Source: Ciborinia camelliae (taxonomy: Eukaryota > Ascomycota > Leotiomycetes > Helotiales > Sclerotiniaceae). Taken from it: a stretch of DNA of 64,000 bases. This document shows positions 43,338-54,063 of the stretch, one piece after another. The position numbers and the translations under genes are program-made. Position 1 is the first letter of the stretch. Every line of letters starts with the position of its first letter. The stretch is from positions 1,626,440-1,690,439 of the forward strand of contig JANPYM010000005.1 in NCBI GenBank assembly GCA_025890175.1, in the 5' to 3' direction. Below the pieces are notes generated by a model that did not search any database, had not been told where the DNA came from, and saw only the letters and a list, made by a program, of their open reading frames with translations.

Positions 43338-44573
43338 ATGAGATCGATATCTCCTTCCATAAAGAATGTGCATTTTGTGGGTAGCATTTGCCGCCCCGAC
43401 ACATCCACCGTATTCCGCGTCATCAACACCACATTCCCCACTCAATTGAAGCGTATCCCCGATGGCAAGCCCGGCAATCGAGGAAACTTTGTGCTCCGGC
43501 AACGAGGCGTCTACAAAGGCGTCTACAAATACCCTTACCTCGTCCGCTCTCTTTATTTTTCACTAGCCAAGGATCCAAGCTCGATTCCCGTTTCTCCCAA
43601 AAAGATTCTACTTATGCCTATTGGATATGACGAAGCTGTCATCGATTTATATGCTACATTTTTTAGGCTTCGTGATAGCGGTGTTATACCAAAGGGAGTG
43701 AGGTTTCGGGTTTCGCTTCCTACGCCCATTAATGTTCTTCATGTGTCGATCGAGCCTGCTTATCAAAAAGCACTTGAACCGACCTATAAAAGGCCTTTAT
43801 TGAAAGCTATTCGTCGTGTACAATATGAGATTCCTGCGGAAGATTTGGCAATCCAGTGGGATGTTGCTGTAGAGTTTGCATTTCTCGAGGGAATCGTATC
43901 ACCTCCACCGCATGTAAGTAAAGATGACTTTGATTTCATGTCACTGATCTCGCTTCATGTTACCATCATCATACGCCGAAGCTGATTCAGATGACGCCTG
44001 CTATCTCCCATTTGCACCTCGCAGACGAGTGGTAACTCATTATTATTTCAATTGATCATGGGCTCCAAGGACAGTGTTATGAATCGTGTTCTTGATCTAG
44101 CCAATGCCGTAGATCCATCTGTCGATTTGGGCTTCCATTTCTGCTGTGGCGATCTTGGACATCAACACTTCACCCACCTGCAACCCAAAGAAGAGCTTGG
44201 TAGTCGACATCGCGAATCGAGTTTTAGCCGAAGCACCACAGAGAAGATCTGTCAACTGGCTTTATATGTCCCTGCAAAAAGATCGCACTGATCGCGGGTA
44301 TTTTGAGCCATGGAGATTCTTAGAAAAGAACAATGCGGAGTTATGTTTGGAGCTTTACATGAGCAAGACCTTGGAGGAACAAAATTGAGGATTAAAGCTA
44401 TGGGTGACTTTGTCGGAGAGGTTGGTATGCACTTTCTAAAACCCAAGCCAAGACCCATTTGGTCTTCCTCAGTAGAAAACGATATACTGTATTTGGGCTT
44501 ATATTATACCCAGATTGGCATGAAGAGTTTCGTGAAGAAGAAACCCGAATCTCATAATTGGTGAGAACTCGAT
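43338..44573 (+). pseudogene. MetE-like (UROD/MetE superfamily) gene with two compensating frameshifts
   Basis: The 5' frame (43338 to about 43913) gives VHFVGSICRPDTSTVFR, RIPDGKPGNRGNFVLRQRG, IPKGVRFRVSLPTPINVLH and AEDLAIQWDVAVEFAFLEG, matching the short fungal/bacterial proteins related to cobalamin-independent methionine synthase. A probable intron follows (GTAAGT at 43914). Downstream, VDLGFHFCCGDLGHQHFTHLQ reads in one frame; SLVVDIANRVLAEA through SVNWLYMSLQKDRTDRGY and FLEKNNAELCL reads in the next; then GALHEQDLGGTKLRIKAMG returns to the first. So one base is gained near 44180 and one lost near 44345. The conserved VATECGLGR end is missing or unrecognisable. Either a decaying gene or two assembly errors. 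The activity of intact relatives is unknown. Confidence 0.75.
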
Positions 44574-44975
44574 GTATCCTCCCTCATGTGTGATATCACA
44601 AGGCGAGGGTCGTTGAAAATCCAAGTTTAAAAATTGTGTAGAAAGGGAGAACAAAAGGAAGCTTTTTTTTTCTACCATGAAAATAATATAAGAAGATATT
44701 GTGAGTTGATGCTACCTAGGTACCTAGTTTTGTATGTATTGTATTCCTACAACCTCTATGATGTACGTTGACGGCCGGGGAGTAGTTTTCGAGAATTTGT
44801 TCACCTCATCAACAATAGAGTACTGCACAGACCAACTACGCACTCCACTACGTTGACCGAAAAGCCTCAAAAAATATTTCGAGATGGAACCAAAATAATT
44901 GCCAGTGGCACCAGTATTTACCAATCCCACTCAAAACTCTCTTTTACTTTCTTTCCTCTCCATCTTACATTCAAG

Positions 44976-46435
44976 ATGCCGGCGTTTGCGAGATCGATTA
45001 CTCCTTTCTTCCAGACAGCACGATCTGCGCTGCGTCAAGGAAATGCTGTCAGTCCTTTACAGCATGCTTTGAGAAGACAAAATGGAGCTGCTGTGATCAA
45101 TGCTGCTCGCTCATATGCTACCGCTTTCGAGCGGTCGAAACCGCATGTTAATATTGGTATGGATTCTGTTTTGAATGGTATTGGGTGCTTGCTAATGTTC
45201 TATAGGTACAATTGGTCACGTCGATCACGGAAAGGTACATTATATTCAATTGCAACCCCCCACGCAGGCGAGCAAAGGCTAATCAGACCATGAATGTGTA
45301 GACCACATTGACTGCCGCCATTACCAAGAGACAAGCAGAGAAGGGAATGGCCAATTTCCTCGATTACGGAGCCATTGATAAAGCTCCCGAAGAGCGAAAG
45401 CGTGGTATCACCATCTCGACCGCCCACATCGAATATGCCACTGAGGCCCGCCACTACTCCCACGTCGACTGTCCTGGTCACGCAGATTACATCAAGAACA
45501 TGATTACCGGAGCTGCCAACATGGACGGAGCTGTTATTGTCGTTGCCGCTTCCGATGGACAGATGCCTCAAACCCGTGAACATCTTTTGCTTGCTCGTCA
45601 AGTCGGTGTTCAAAAGATTGTCGTTTTCGTCAACAAGGTCGATGCTCTTGAGGATCCCGAGATGTTGGAGTTGGTCGAGATGGAGATGCGTGATCTTCTA
45701 AACACATATGGATTCGAAGGAGAAGAGACACCCATCATTCTCGGATCTGCACTTTGCGCACTCGAAGGCCGCAGACCAGAACTTGGTACTGAGAAGATCG
45801 ATGAGTTGATGAATGCAGTTGATTCCTGGATTCCAACTCCACAACGTGATCTCGACAAGCCTTTCCTCATGTCCGTAGAAGACGTTTTCTCAATCCCCGG
45901 TCGTGGAACCGTCGCCTCTGGTCGTGTCGAGCGTGGTATCTTAAAGAAGGATTCCGAAGTCGAGATTGTCGGAAAGGGAGACCAAATCATCAAAACCAAG
46001 GTCACCGATATCGAGACCTTTAAGAAGTCCTGTGACGAATCCCGCGCAGGAGACAACTCCGGCCTCTTGCTCCGTGGTATCAAGCGCGAAGATGTCCGAC
46101 GTGGAATGATCATTTCCGCCCCCGGAACCACCAAAGCTCACACCAAATTCCTCGTCTCGATGTACGTTCTCACCAAGGAAGAAGGAGGACGCCACACTGG
46201 TTTCCACCAAAACTACCGCCCACAAATCTTCATCCGAACAGCTGATGAAGCTGCTGCTCTCCACTGGCCCGACGGAACTGAAGACGCTGATTCCAAGATG
46301 GTCATGCCAGGTGACAACGTCGAGATGCAATGTGAGATTGAGAAGCCTTGCGCCATGGAAGTTGGTCAACGTTTCAACATCCGTGAGGGAGGCAGAACAG
46401 TCGCTACCGGATTGGTTACTAGAATTCTCAAGTAA
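44976..46435 (+). CDS. TUF1: Mitochondrial translation elongation factor Tu
   Basis: 447-residue GTPase that delivers aminoacyl-tRNA to mitochondrial ribosomes. Exons 44976-45156, 45206-45234 and 45302-46435. Exon 2 is only 29 nt and encodes the P-loop almost exactly (TIGHVDHGK). The N-terminal 45 residues are basic, Ser/Ala-rich and acid-free, a mitochondrial presequence ending around [18 protein letters not shown] motifs: [19 protein letters not shown] and the GSAL loop. Domains 2 and 3 are complete to [15 protein letters not shown]. Codon use is biased to C-ending codons, unlike most neighbours, consistent with high expression. Upstream is about 400 nt of leader/promoter with a CT-rich patch. 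Confidence 0.97.
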
Positions 46436-47093
46436 ATCATGCAATCAATTATTTACTGTAGGGAAGGAAGACAAGGATGGAATGACATGTAACGTGTATG
46501 AAATGAGTGTCATGGAAATGGAAAAAAATACAATGCAAATCCGATGAATGCAATTTGCAACGGAAATGAAAGGAAAGGAAAACTAGGCTGGGGAAAGAAA
46601 GAAAGTTTATAAAGAAATAAGTCCTCCATTGTATTTTTGAATGATGAAAAGGAGTTCAATCATTCAATACTACATACATTACAGAAGCGGCTGGGTGGCT
46701 TTTTAGCGGAAATGTAAAATAGAACTCCTCTCATTTTGTCTTGGTGGTTCGTTTTTGATATACCAGCAGTACACTCACAATATGCAATACGTGTCGAGTA
46801 TAATACTTTCATATGTAATTGATTCTTAGATATACTGGTGAGGAGCTATCTAGTCAAAGCACAGATCAACATCACATGCGAATCATACCTACTTTCTAGT
46901 ACCGCCCTGCCTGCATCATTTTTGCCCACTTCCGTATATCGCAGACCATGTATGCATGCCTCTCTGCCACTGTAAACCCAAATATGCAACTAATACTGCT
47001 CATATGCAATCATCACTATCATCATCATATTCGTCTTCGTTAATCATATCATCAGCAGCATTATTAATCGAATTATGTTCCCCTCCACTCCAC
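46436..47093. other. Convergent intergenic region (TUF1 and CAND1 3' ends)
   Basis: About 660 nt, AT-rich, with ATCATC runs near 47010-47055. Presumably both 3' UTRs. No gene. Confidence 0.6.
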
Positions 47094-50000
47094 TCAAAGA
47101 ATCGTATCTTTCTTCTCTTCCCTCAATGACTTCAAGTGCATTTCGAAATCCTTCTCTACCCATTCAAAGTAGGTTCTCCATGTTTGATGTTGGCTGCCTT
47201 GCGCACCCATACCTGTGCTTGCTGCTGGGATGCGAGCATGTAGATTCAGTGTTGAGCGGAGGGTACTCTTGACTGCTTCATCTTGCTTCTCAACTTCTTG
47301 CTTGACGGCCGTGTCCTTTAATTTGATAGATAGAGTAACCCGGAAGCAATCTGCAATAGAGTCGAGACGTCGAGCTGTTTCATCGGGATCCAGAACGACC
47401 AATTTATTCAACATGAGATTGCAGAGGGCTCTGATATCATGCTCATCCTTCAAACCGTCGATGATACGATCGTAAAAGTCAAGAATGTTCATACGTGAGA
47501 ATGCTGTCTCCATAAGAGCATATAAAGTCTCGTATGCACTCTGCAGTCTATATTAGTAATGTACGATTGAAGTTATAGCATATTCCTTACCTTTCGGACT
47601 TCTAGACCATCATCGACCTTATGTTTGAAAGGTCCCATCATAACTTCACGAATCAACTCTTCCTTGATGACCGATTCATTCATAACAAGAGGAAGTAATT
47701 GATTAAGGTTTGGGTTAATGAGATCTGGCTTGTTGTGAGCAGCAGCATTCAAGGTAGTTAGCGCCAATCGCCGGTTTTCCAGCTCGGTATCGGTCAGCAT
47801 GACCTTGAGCATATCAATCAACATTATCTTCAATACCAAGTCGAGCGAATCATCACTGTCAGATAAGGTATACCGGATTGCCTGGATAACCATGGCTCGG
47901 ATTGAGGCAGATGGGTTTGAGAGGTAGCCCTGTAAATTAGTTAGCGAATGCAAAATTGATAATTATCAGTCGTAACCAACCTTTAGTTGTGGCATGAATG
48001 CCTTGGGGTCAATCATTGCCAAACGACCAATACACTCTGAGCCGACCGCCTTGTTGTCCTCGGCTTGGGAGGCGGCAAGCAATCTTTCCCAAAGAGAAGT
48101 AGTATGCTTGGTGATATCAGTGGGGCTGTTGCCAGCCTGCTGAAGTATTTCCTTGATAGAATGTAAAAGTAGGAATTCGTTTCCACTCTTAATCGTACTC
48201 AATATCTCTGGAAGATACAAAGATATGTTTCCAGCTCCGGCACGTCCTAATGCAATCGCCGCAGCAAGAGGGACTTTGTCGTAAGGAGATTTAAAGCGAG
48301 CTGTGAAGGTGGATGGTTTCAAAGGCGACTTCTTTCCCAATTGTAATCCAGCTTCTCCGAGAACAGCCAAGGCTAGACATTGTTTAGCTTCGTCTGAAGA
48401 AGAGTTTTGTAGTTCGCTTAAGAAATTGTCGAGTGTTACACCGACTGACGATCCTCCGAATACTAAAAGTGTACCGATAGCTTTTCCTACAACGGTAGAG
48501 TCTCCGCTAGTACTGACATCCCTCAACAAACCAGACATCAAAGGTTGACCAACTCCCTGCTTGCCGATATTAGCTACCAAGAGAAGAATTGCATCAAGTA
48601 CAGCACCGCCCAATGTTGATGTCAATAATTCGCATAGAGCGGAATTTAGCTGATCAGTGACCACAAGTTTTGCTTCATCAATGACCAAAGTAGCTAATAC
48701 TAGTAATGCTGGGCCTAGAAGGTGAAGATCAACTGTCGTTAAGAGCGGCAAAAGCGCATCGATAAGACCTTGAATGGTCGGAGCATCGAGAGCCTTTCTA
48801 GCTGCAGGAGAAACGATGAGATTCTTCAGAGCGCCGAGACTTGCACCACGAAGCGATCTGTTGGCTTTTCGAAGTTGTGCAGCAAGCTCTAAGGAGACGT
48901 CTCGAATCCATGGTGGTTGTAATTGGTTTTTAGTGGTTGAACCAACCTCAAGCAAACCAACCGCAATAGTATCGATAGCCCTAACAGCAGCAAGGCGAGT
49001 AGTTTCATTTTTGAGCCTATCATTGAGCATGCTGAGTGCGGCAATTCGGTTGGTTTCTGTGAGAAGTGATAAACCTTCAGGACTTGCTGTGCGAGCGAGC
49101 ATGATACCTAGAGCATGTATAGCACGCTGACGAACTTCAACATCAGCATCGGTAGCCGATACACGGTCAACTATCACTTGGTACAATCTTAGAACATCTC
49201 CTTGCTGGGTTGTTTTGATCGAGTTCGATCGTGGAGGTGTCAAAGCCTTCACAAGCTGCTCAGCTGTACCAATAGCCTCACTAGAAATCTTGTAGAACCT
49301 GTCACGTACAGCTGACGCTACGCAAGGAATGATCTTGGGTAGATAAGGCTGTAGCACGCTCGAGGAATGAGTTTGTGAAATATCACCCAGTAATTTGAGA
49401 GCAGCAATCCGCAAAGTATTCGCAGTTGCCGAGGCAGCACCGCCACTAGTGATTGCAGTAGAAGACGATCCAGACGGTGTCTTGATAGAATCCACGATAG
49501 GATCCACAAGCTGACTGAAATATTCCGAGAGCCCTCCAACCTGAACTGAAACCATTACATCCAAAAGATTGATGAGAGCTTGCTTCGTTGGGATAGAGCT
49601 TGTTTTCAGTAGTCTTACTATTGCCTTTACAATCAAAGGAGTCAATTTTGCAAGGTCTGTCCGGGGGCCCGACACAGGAAGCGGCTCAATAGTTGGTGAT
49701 GTCAAGCCGGCAGACCTCGAAATAAAGGCTTTCGTATCAAAAGTAGCTGAGCCGCTACTCTCTCTTCTGCGCTTTCGGCTTGGAGGAGCTTGGTTTGCAT
49801 AATTCAACGATTCATCCGGCGAAAAGTCTACTAGGACACCTTCACCCGTTCTCCCGATCAGAGATGACATGGTAGCGATAACCTCAAGTCGAACATTCTC
49901 CTCGCGTTCATTAAACCTCTGAATAAGAGTGGGAGCGACTTGAGCGTACAGAGTTCCATCCTCAAGTAGATCACCACTGCCTCTGGTTGAGATCAAAGTG

Positions 50001-51315
50001 TAGAGAGTTTTTGCAGCACACCTGCGGACTTTCCAACTTGCGTCATCATCATCATCATCAAATCCAGCGTCTGCCTCGAAATCATCATCGTCATCAAAAT
50101 CAGCCATATCATCTTCATCCGGTTGAGTTCCTCCCATTTCCTCGTCATCGTCATCGTTATAATTTGGATCATACTTTAAGAATCTGAGAGCTGCCGCGAT
50201 TGTTTCTTCTGTGTGTATTCGCATTTCTGCACCGCAAGAAGCCAGAAAGCCATCCAGTGCCACAAGTGCAGACTCCCTCACATCGTCCATTTCAGGGTTA
50301 GTCTCACCATCTTCCGCAGAATTTTGAAGCTGATTCTGGAGTTCTTGCTCGCTCAACGCAGAAAGTACAAATGGCGCAAGAGTCTTCAAATAAGGACCGA
50401 ACCTGGCGGGTATTGACCGAGCCATTGACCCGAGAATGGTAATATACAAGCGTCTTTGTACGGGGGTCAAGTGTGAATTGCGAAGAGACTCGATAATATG
50501 AGAGACAAAGCCACTGAAATCGGAATCCGTCAAATACATAGCAAGAAGAGACACAGCCACTACAGCCCGCTTTTTGACGACAGAGCTACCTCTATCGGTT
50601 TCTAAGATACTAACAACCAAGCTTTGCATTGCTTCGACTTCTTGTTCCTTTAGAAGAGGGCCGAAGCATCTTGCTACTTCAATCAAAACATCAACAGCAT
50701 CAGAATCGATTTCGGGGTTTGTAGAAGGGTCAAGCATTCCGGGTGGAGGATTCGGAAGGCTTTCACCGTGGGCTGGTCTTTGGATGACTACACGGCCGAC
50801 TAATCGTGGGATCAAGACCCTACTAACAGCCGAGTATGCTTCGAGGACTTCTTTGGAGGGCGCAACACCAGTGATGGGTCTTGGGAGAGTGACGACCACT
50901 GTTCGCAGAGCCATAGCAGCTATTGAATTATCAACCGAATTTTCAGTTTGCAATGTAGAAAGTCTCTCGATTAGAGGCGCAATTATGCCGCCGGGTAACT
51001 TTGTAACAAGGGGGCCAAGACTTGTTTAGGTCAGTTAAGTTCTACTTAGGTCAAGGGGTATTGGCAGACGAACCATTTGATGGCCAGATTTTGTACCTCT
51101 CCGTTTTGATCGTCCAATGTTCTGATAATACCATCGACAGTCTTTGCAGCTGTATTATAGTCATTGTGGAGAAAGTCCGCCTTTCCAATCGTCAAGACTT
51201 GGAAAAGATCGTTCAGTGACATGAATCTGTAATCGGGATCCGCATCATGAAGCTTTGGTAGCAGAGATGCGACAGTTTGCGAGGACGGATTTGTAGTGAT
51301 GGAGTTAGAGGCCAT
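47094..51315 (-). CDS. CAND1: Cullin-associated NEDD8-dissociated protein 1 (CAND1/TIP120)
   Basis: Large HEAT-repeat protein, 1355 residues, that binds un-neddylated cullins and exchanges F-box receptor modules on SCF ubiquitin ligases. Exons 51315-51074, 51020-47981, 47929-47591 and 47540-47094; introns of 53, 51 and 50 nt, the first with a GTTCGT donor. HEAT-like repeats run throughout: N-terminal LLPKLHDADPDYRFMSLNDL and KCLGPLVTKLPG, central WKVRRCAAKTLYTLIS after a run of Asp/Glu (about residues 300-340), and the TIP120 C-terminal domain with RRLALTTLNAAAHNKPDLI, GPFKHKVDDGLEVRKSAYETLYAL and LDFYDRIIDGLKDEHDIRALC. Slightly longer than animal CAND1 (about 1230), mainly from the acidic and Ser-rich central loops. 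No damage seen. Confidence 0.96.
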
Positions 51316-52317
51316 CGTCGCTGTAGGTCAGCAGACCCAATCAATGATGATGATAGCTAGGAGGGAGAAGTGCGGAAGAAATTTGTTGCGATAGTATCAG
51401 AATATCATTCGTGGGTTGAAGAATCTGGTAGTTGTAGGTAGTTCTTCGTTTGTTTATATGCGGCGTGGATTGAATGAAGGCTTGAGAGAAGTTACCTAAT
51501 AGTTTATTACTCTTGTCAGAAGCAAGAAACCTTAAGGTACAGTATTTAATAAAACATGGTAACTTTTATGAAATTTGGAAATATGGATGGAAATATGTAG
51601 AATATTATCTTACCTTTGAGATCACTTATTGAGTGACTTATTGAGGGAAAGAAAGAAGGTTCATTGAAGTTGATCTCGAAAGTTGATAATATCGATCCCA
51701 CCTTATTATTATTTGTTTGTTTGTCTTGGTCAAGATGGAGGGGGGAGGAGGAGGAGAAGTAGTGGGGTCAAGCTAGGTAGGTGGGTAGGTAGGTTAGGTA
51801 TGACAGGTTATGACTACGTAGAAGAGCTCGGAAGAACTCAGAAAGCGGGAGGATATCCATCATGGAAGGAGCCCGGCCCGTACCTACCTACCTAGGTAGT
51901 GGAACCTAACGTCCTATAGGTAACCTGACAGAATCCGTATGCCTCAGGTATCAAGTTGATTACCTAATTAAATAGAACCCGCACCACCTATTAACCTACC
52001 TACCCGTACCTAGGTAGTAGTACCGGCTAATAAGCTCCACCAACCGCTTCAGAGGGAACTGGGAAGCTCCAGATTATTGACTCAGCCGCCGTGATCTTCC
52101 TCAACCTGCCAGGATTTTTTTCGGAAACTCGATTCATTCAATCATTTGATCGTTTACTTCACCAGTACGTTTCTTTCCTTCCTCCCACATATCAATTGAT
52201 GTTGAATGTACCATACTTTGTCCTTTCAAGCTTAGGTTCCTTTCCCATTGTATTTTTACTGATCAATCAAAGTTTATTAGATAAAGTTTCTTGTATAACA
52301 CTCTTACCCCTCCGATA
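51316..52317. other. Divergent promoter region of CAND1 and the acidic mitochondrial protein gene
   Basis: About 1 kb. Contains GGGGAGGAGGAGGAG near 51740, and repeated AGGTAGGTGGGTAGGTAGG and CTACCTACCTAGGTAG motifs (51775-51800, 51880-51900, 51995-52020). No gene seen. Confidence 0.6.
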
Positions 52318-53316
52318 ATGGCATTCTCAAGAGCAGCTATTTTACGCAACTTGCGCAACTTCCGAGGTAGACCAACTGTAGCTCGCCCTCAGTTCAATCA
52401 AGTCGCCAGAAGAACTTATGCCAGTGGAGGTCATGAACATGCAAAGGCAGGCGGTGATGCTGTCTGGTAAGTGTCAATTGGCCCTCGTTCTTTGATACGT
52501 GTTTGAGCGAACTCGCTAATCAATACGTCATTGTTTAGGGCTGCCGGAGCAGTAGCTGTGACCGTCCCAACATGTTGGTTCTTGATCTCAAACAAACCGG
52601 ACAACTCTCACGGCCACGGAGGTCACGGTGATAGCCATGGTAATGCACATGTCGTAGAGCATGAGGAAGAGGAAGAGAAATCCGAGGAAGAGGATAAGCC
52701 CGAGGAGAAAGAAGATGATAAGCCAGCCGAGTCCGAGGAAGAGAACAAGGGAGAGCCAAAGGAGTCCGAGAAGTCCGAAGAATCCGATAGTGATGACGAG
52801 GCTAAGGAACAAGACACACCAGCTACTTCTGATGATGAGAGTGTTGTAGGAGAAACTGACAAGAATGTTCGCGAGGCCGCCATCAAGCAGGGTGAGGACG
52901 ACTCAGAAGGAAAGGAGGGAGAACCATCGGACAAGGTACGCTGGTCCGAGTTGTAGGATGTAGGATCATATTCAAGGCTAACTTTCCATTCCAAGGCTGC
53001 TGCGTCAAAGGAGTCCCAAGACAAGAACACTCAATCTGGCAAACAAGAGGGTCTTTCAAACACCGATACAAAGGACTCCACCGACATCACCAATGATTCA
53101 AGCAAAAGCAAAAAGGCTGAAGGTGCTCCTGAGACTGCCAAGGTCGAAGGAACCGTCGATCCAAACCGTCCCCAGGTATAACCTAATTTTAATTGGAATT
53201 TAAGGAAAGACTGTGCGTCCTCAATGCTCTAAGCTCACGAGAGATACAGTCCTTCATTGGAAGGATATGAGCTACGCTAACAATGATCCCAGCCTGAGAA
53301 AGAATCTGATTCTTAA
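52318..53316 (+). CDS. Acidic mitochondrial membrane protein of unknown function
   Basis: Predicted 249 residues. Exons 52318-52466, 52539-52935, 52996-53175 and 53293-53316. The N-terminus (MAFSRAAILRNLRNFRGRPTV) is a classical mitochondrial presequence up to about RRTYASGGHE. One hydrophobic segment (AAGAVAVTVPTCWFLISN, about residues 51-68) follows, then a His-rich HGHGGHGDSHGN patch and a long Glu/Lys/Ser/Asp-rich tail with no Cys. This layout, one inner-membrane helix plus a charged tail, recurs in Pezizomycotina proteins of unknown function. The last intron (53176-53292, GTATAA...CCCAG, branch GCTAAC) gives the ending NRPQPEKESDS. If it is not removed, the protein ends NRPQV at 53181. 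Confidence 0.8.
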
Positions 53317-54063
53317 ATATGCAAGTTCATAGTCACGAATTAGGTACAATGTGACATGTGCCGTGTCATAATTGTATATAATGTATCAAAATTCTTCACA
53401 AAGGTACACTGATAGATTTTTCGTAAAAATTAATCATGGACTGCAGTTTTTTTCCTACTTTTCCTTCCAGAATTTGTGCTTCCGTTAATGACTTAACCCC
53501 AAGGTCCAAGTCGGGCGAATGATCTACTGAATGGCAATTGTGCTAGAGTTGTATTAAATTCAAGAATGAATGAGGTATAATGATGAAAACGAATATTGAA
53601 AATTGAGATGTTGGAATTACAGGAATTGCTCATGATCTTTTCCCATAGCGAGACAATCTACTTAAATCTACCTACTAGGTAGATAGTATTATGTTCAAGT
53701 GAAAGTCGTACTCCAAAAGCCGAATCTTAAGGTTCAAGATGAGAACCTGTGAGTTGGGCGTCTTAATACTAATACTAATAAGATATATACAAATCTGGAA
53801 AGTGACAATGGGATGAAGTGAAGTGATGGACAATATAGAAGGAAGGAGCGGCAAAGCCTAGGTGTTCTTGTTGATGTATAGGTGGTATATTTTACCCCGT
53901 CACTTTCTTACTTTTACAATCATTATCAAAATTATTATATTTGGCATTGAATCATTACTACAGTAAGTGCATCGTAAGTTGACGCCTCTACAATAATATT
54001 GAATACTGTCACTAATCTGGACAATGAATAACAGGCTCATTCATAGATATCATTTTGTTGAAC
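53317..54063. other. Intergenic region
   Basis: About 750 nt, AT-rich, with TCTACCTACTAGGTAGATAG palindrome near 53665-53688 and ACTAATACTAATA repeats near 53767. No gene seen. Confidence 0.55.

Noticed and set aside
45610..46444. Two minus-strand frames of 167-174 codons
   Set aside because: Antisense of the codon-biased TUF1 exon; long shadow frames are expected with C-ending codons.
48303..50416. Several plus-strand open frames of 66-118 codons
   Set aside because: They lie wholly inside CAND1 exon 2 on the opposite strand. Their sequence is the antisense of HEAT repeats and the acidic run.
52535..53030. Minus-strand frames rich in Ser, Leu and Phe
   Set aside because: Antisense of the Glu/Lys/Ser-rich tail of the mitochondrial membrane protein.
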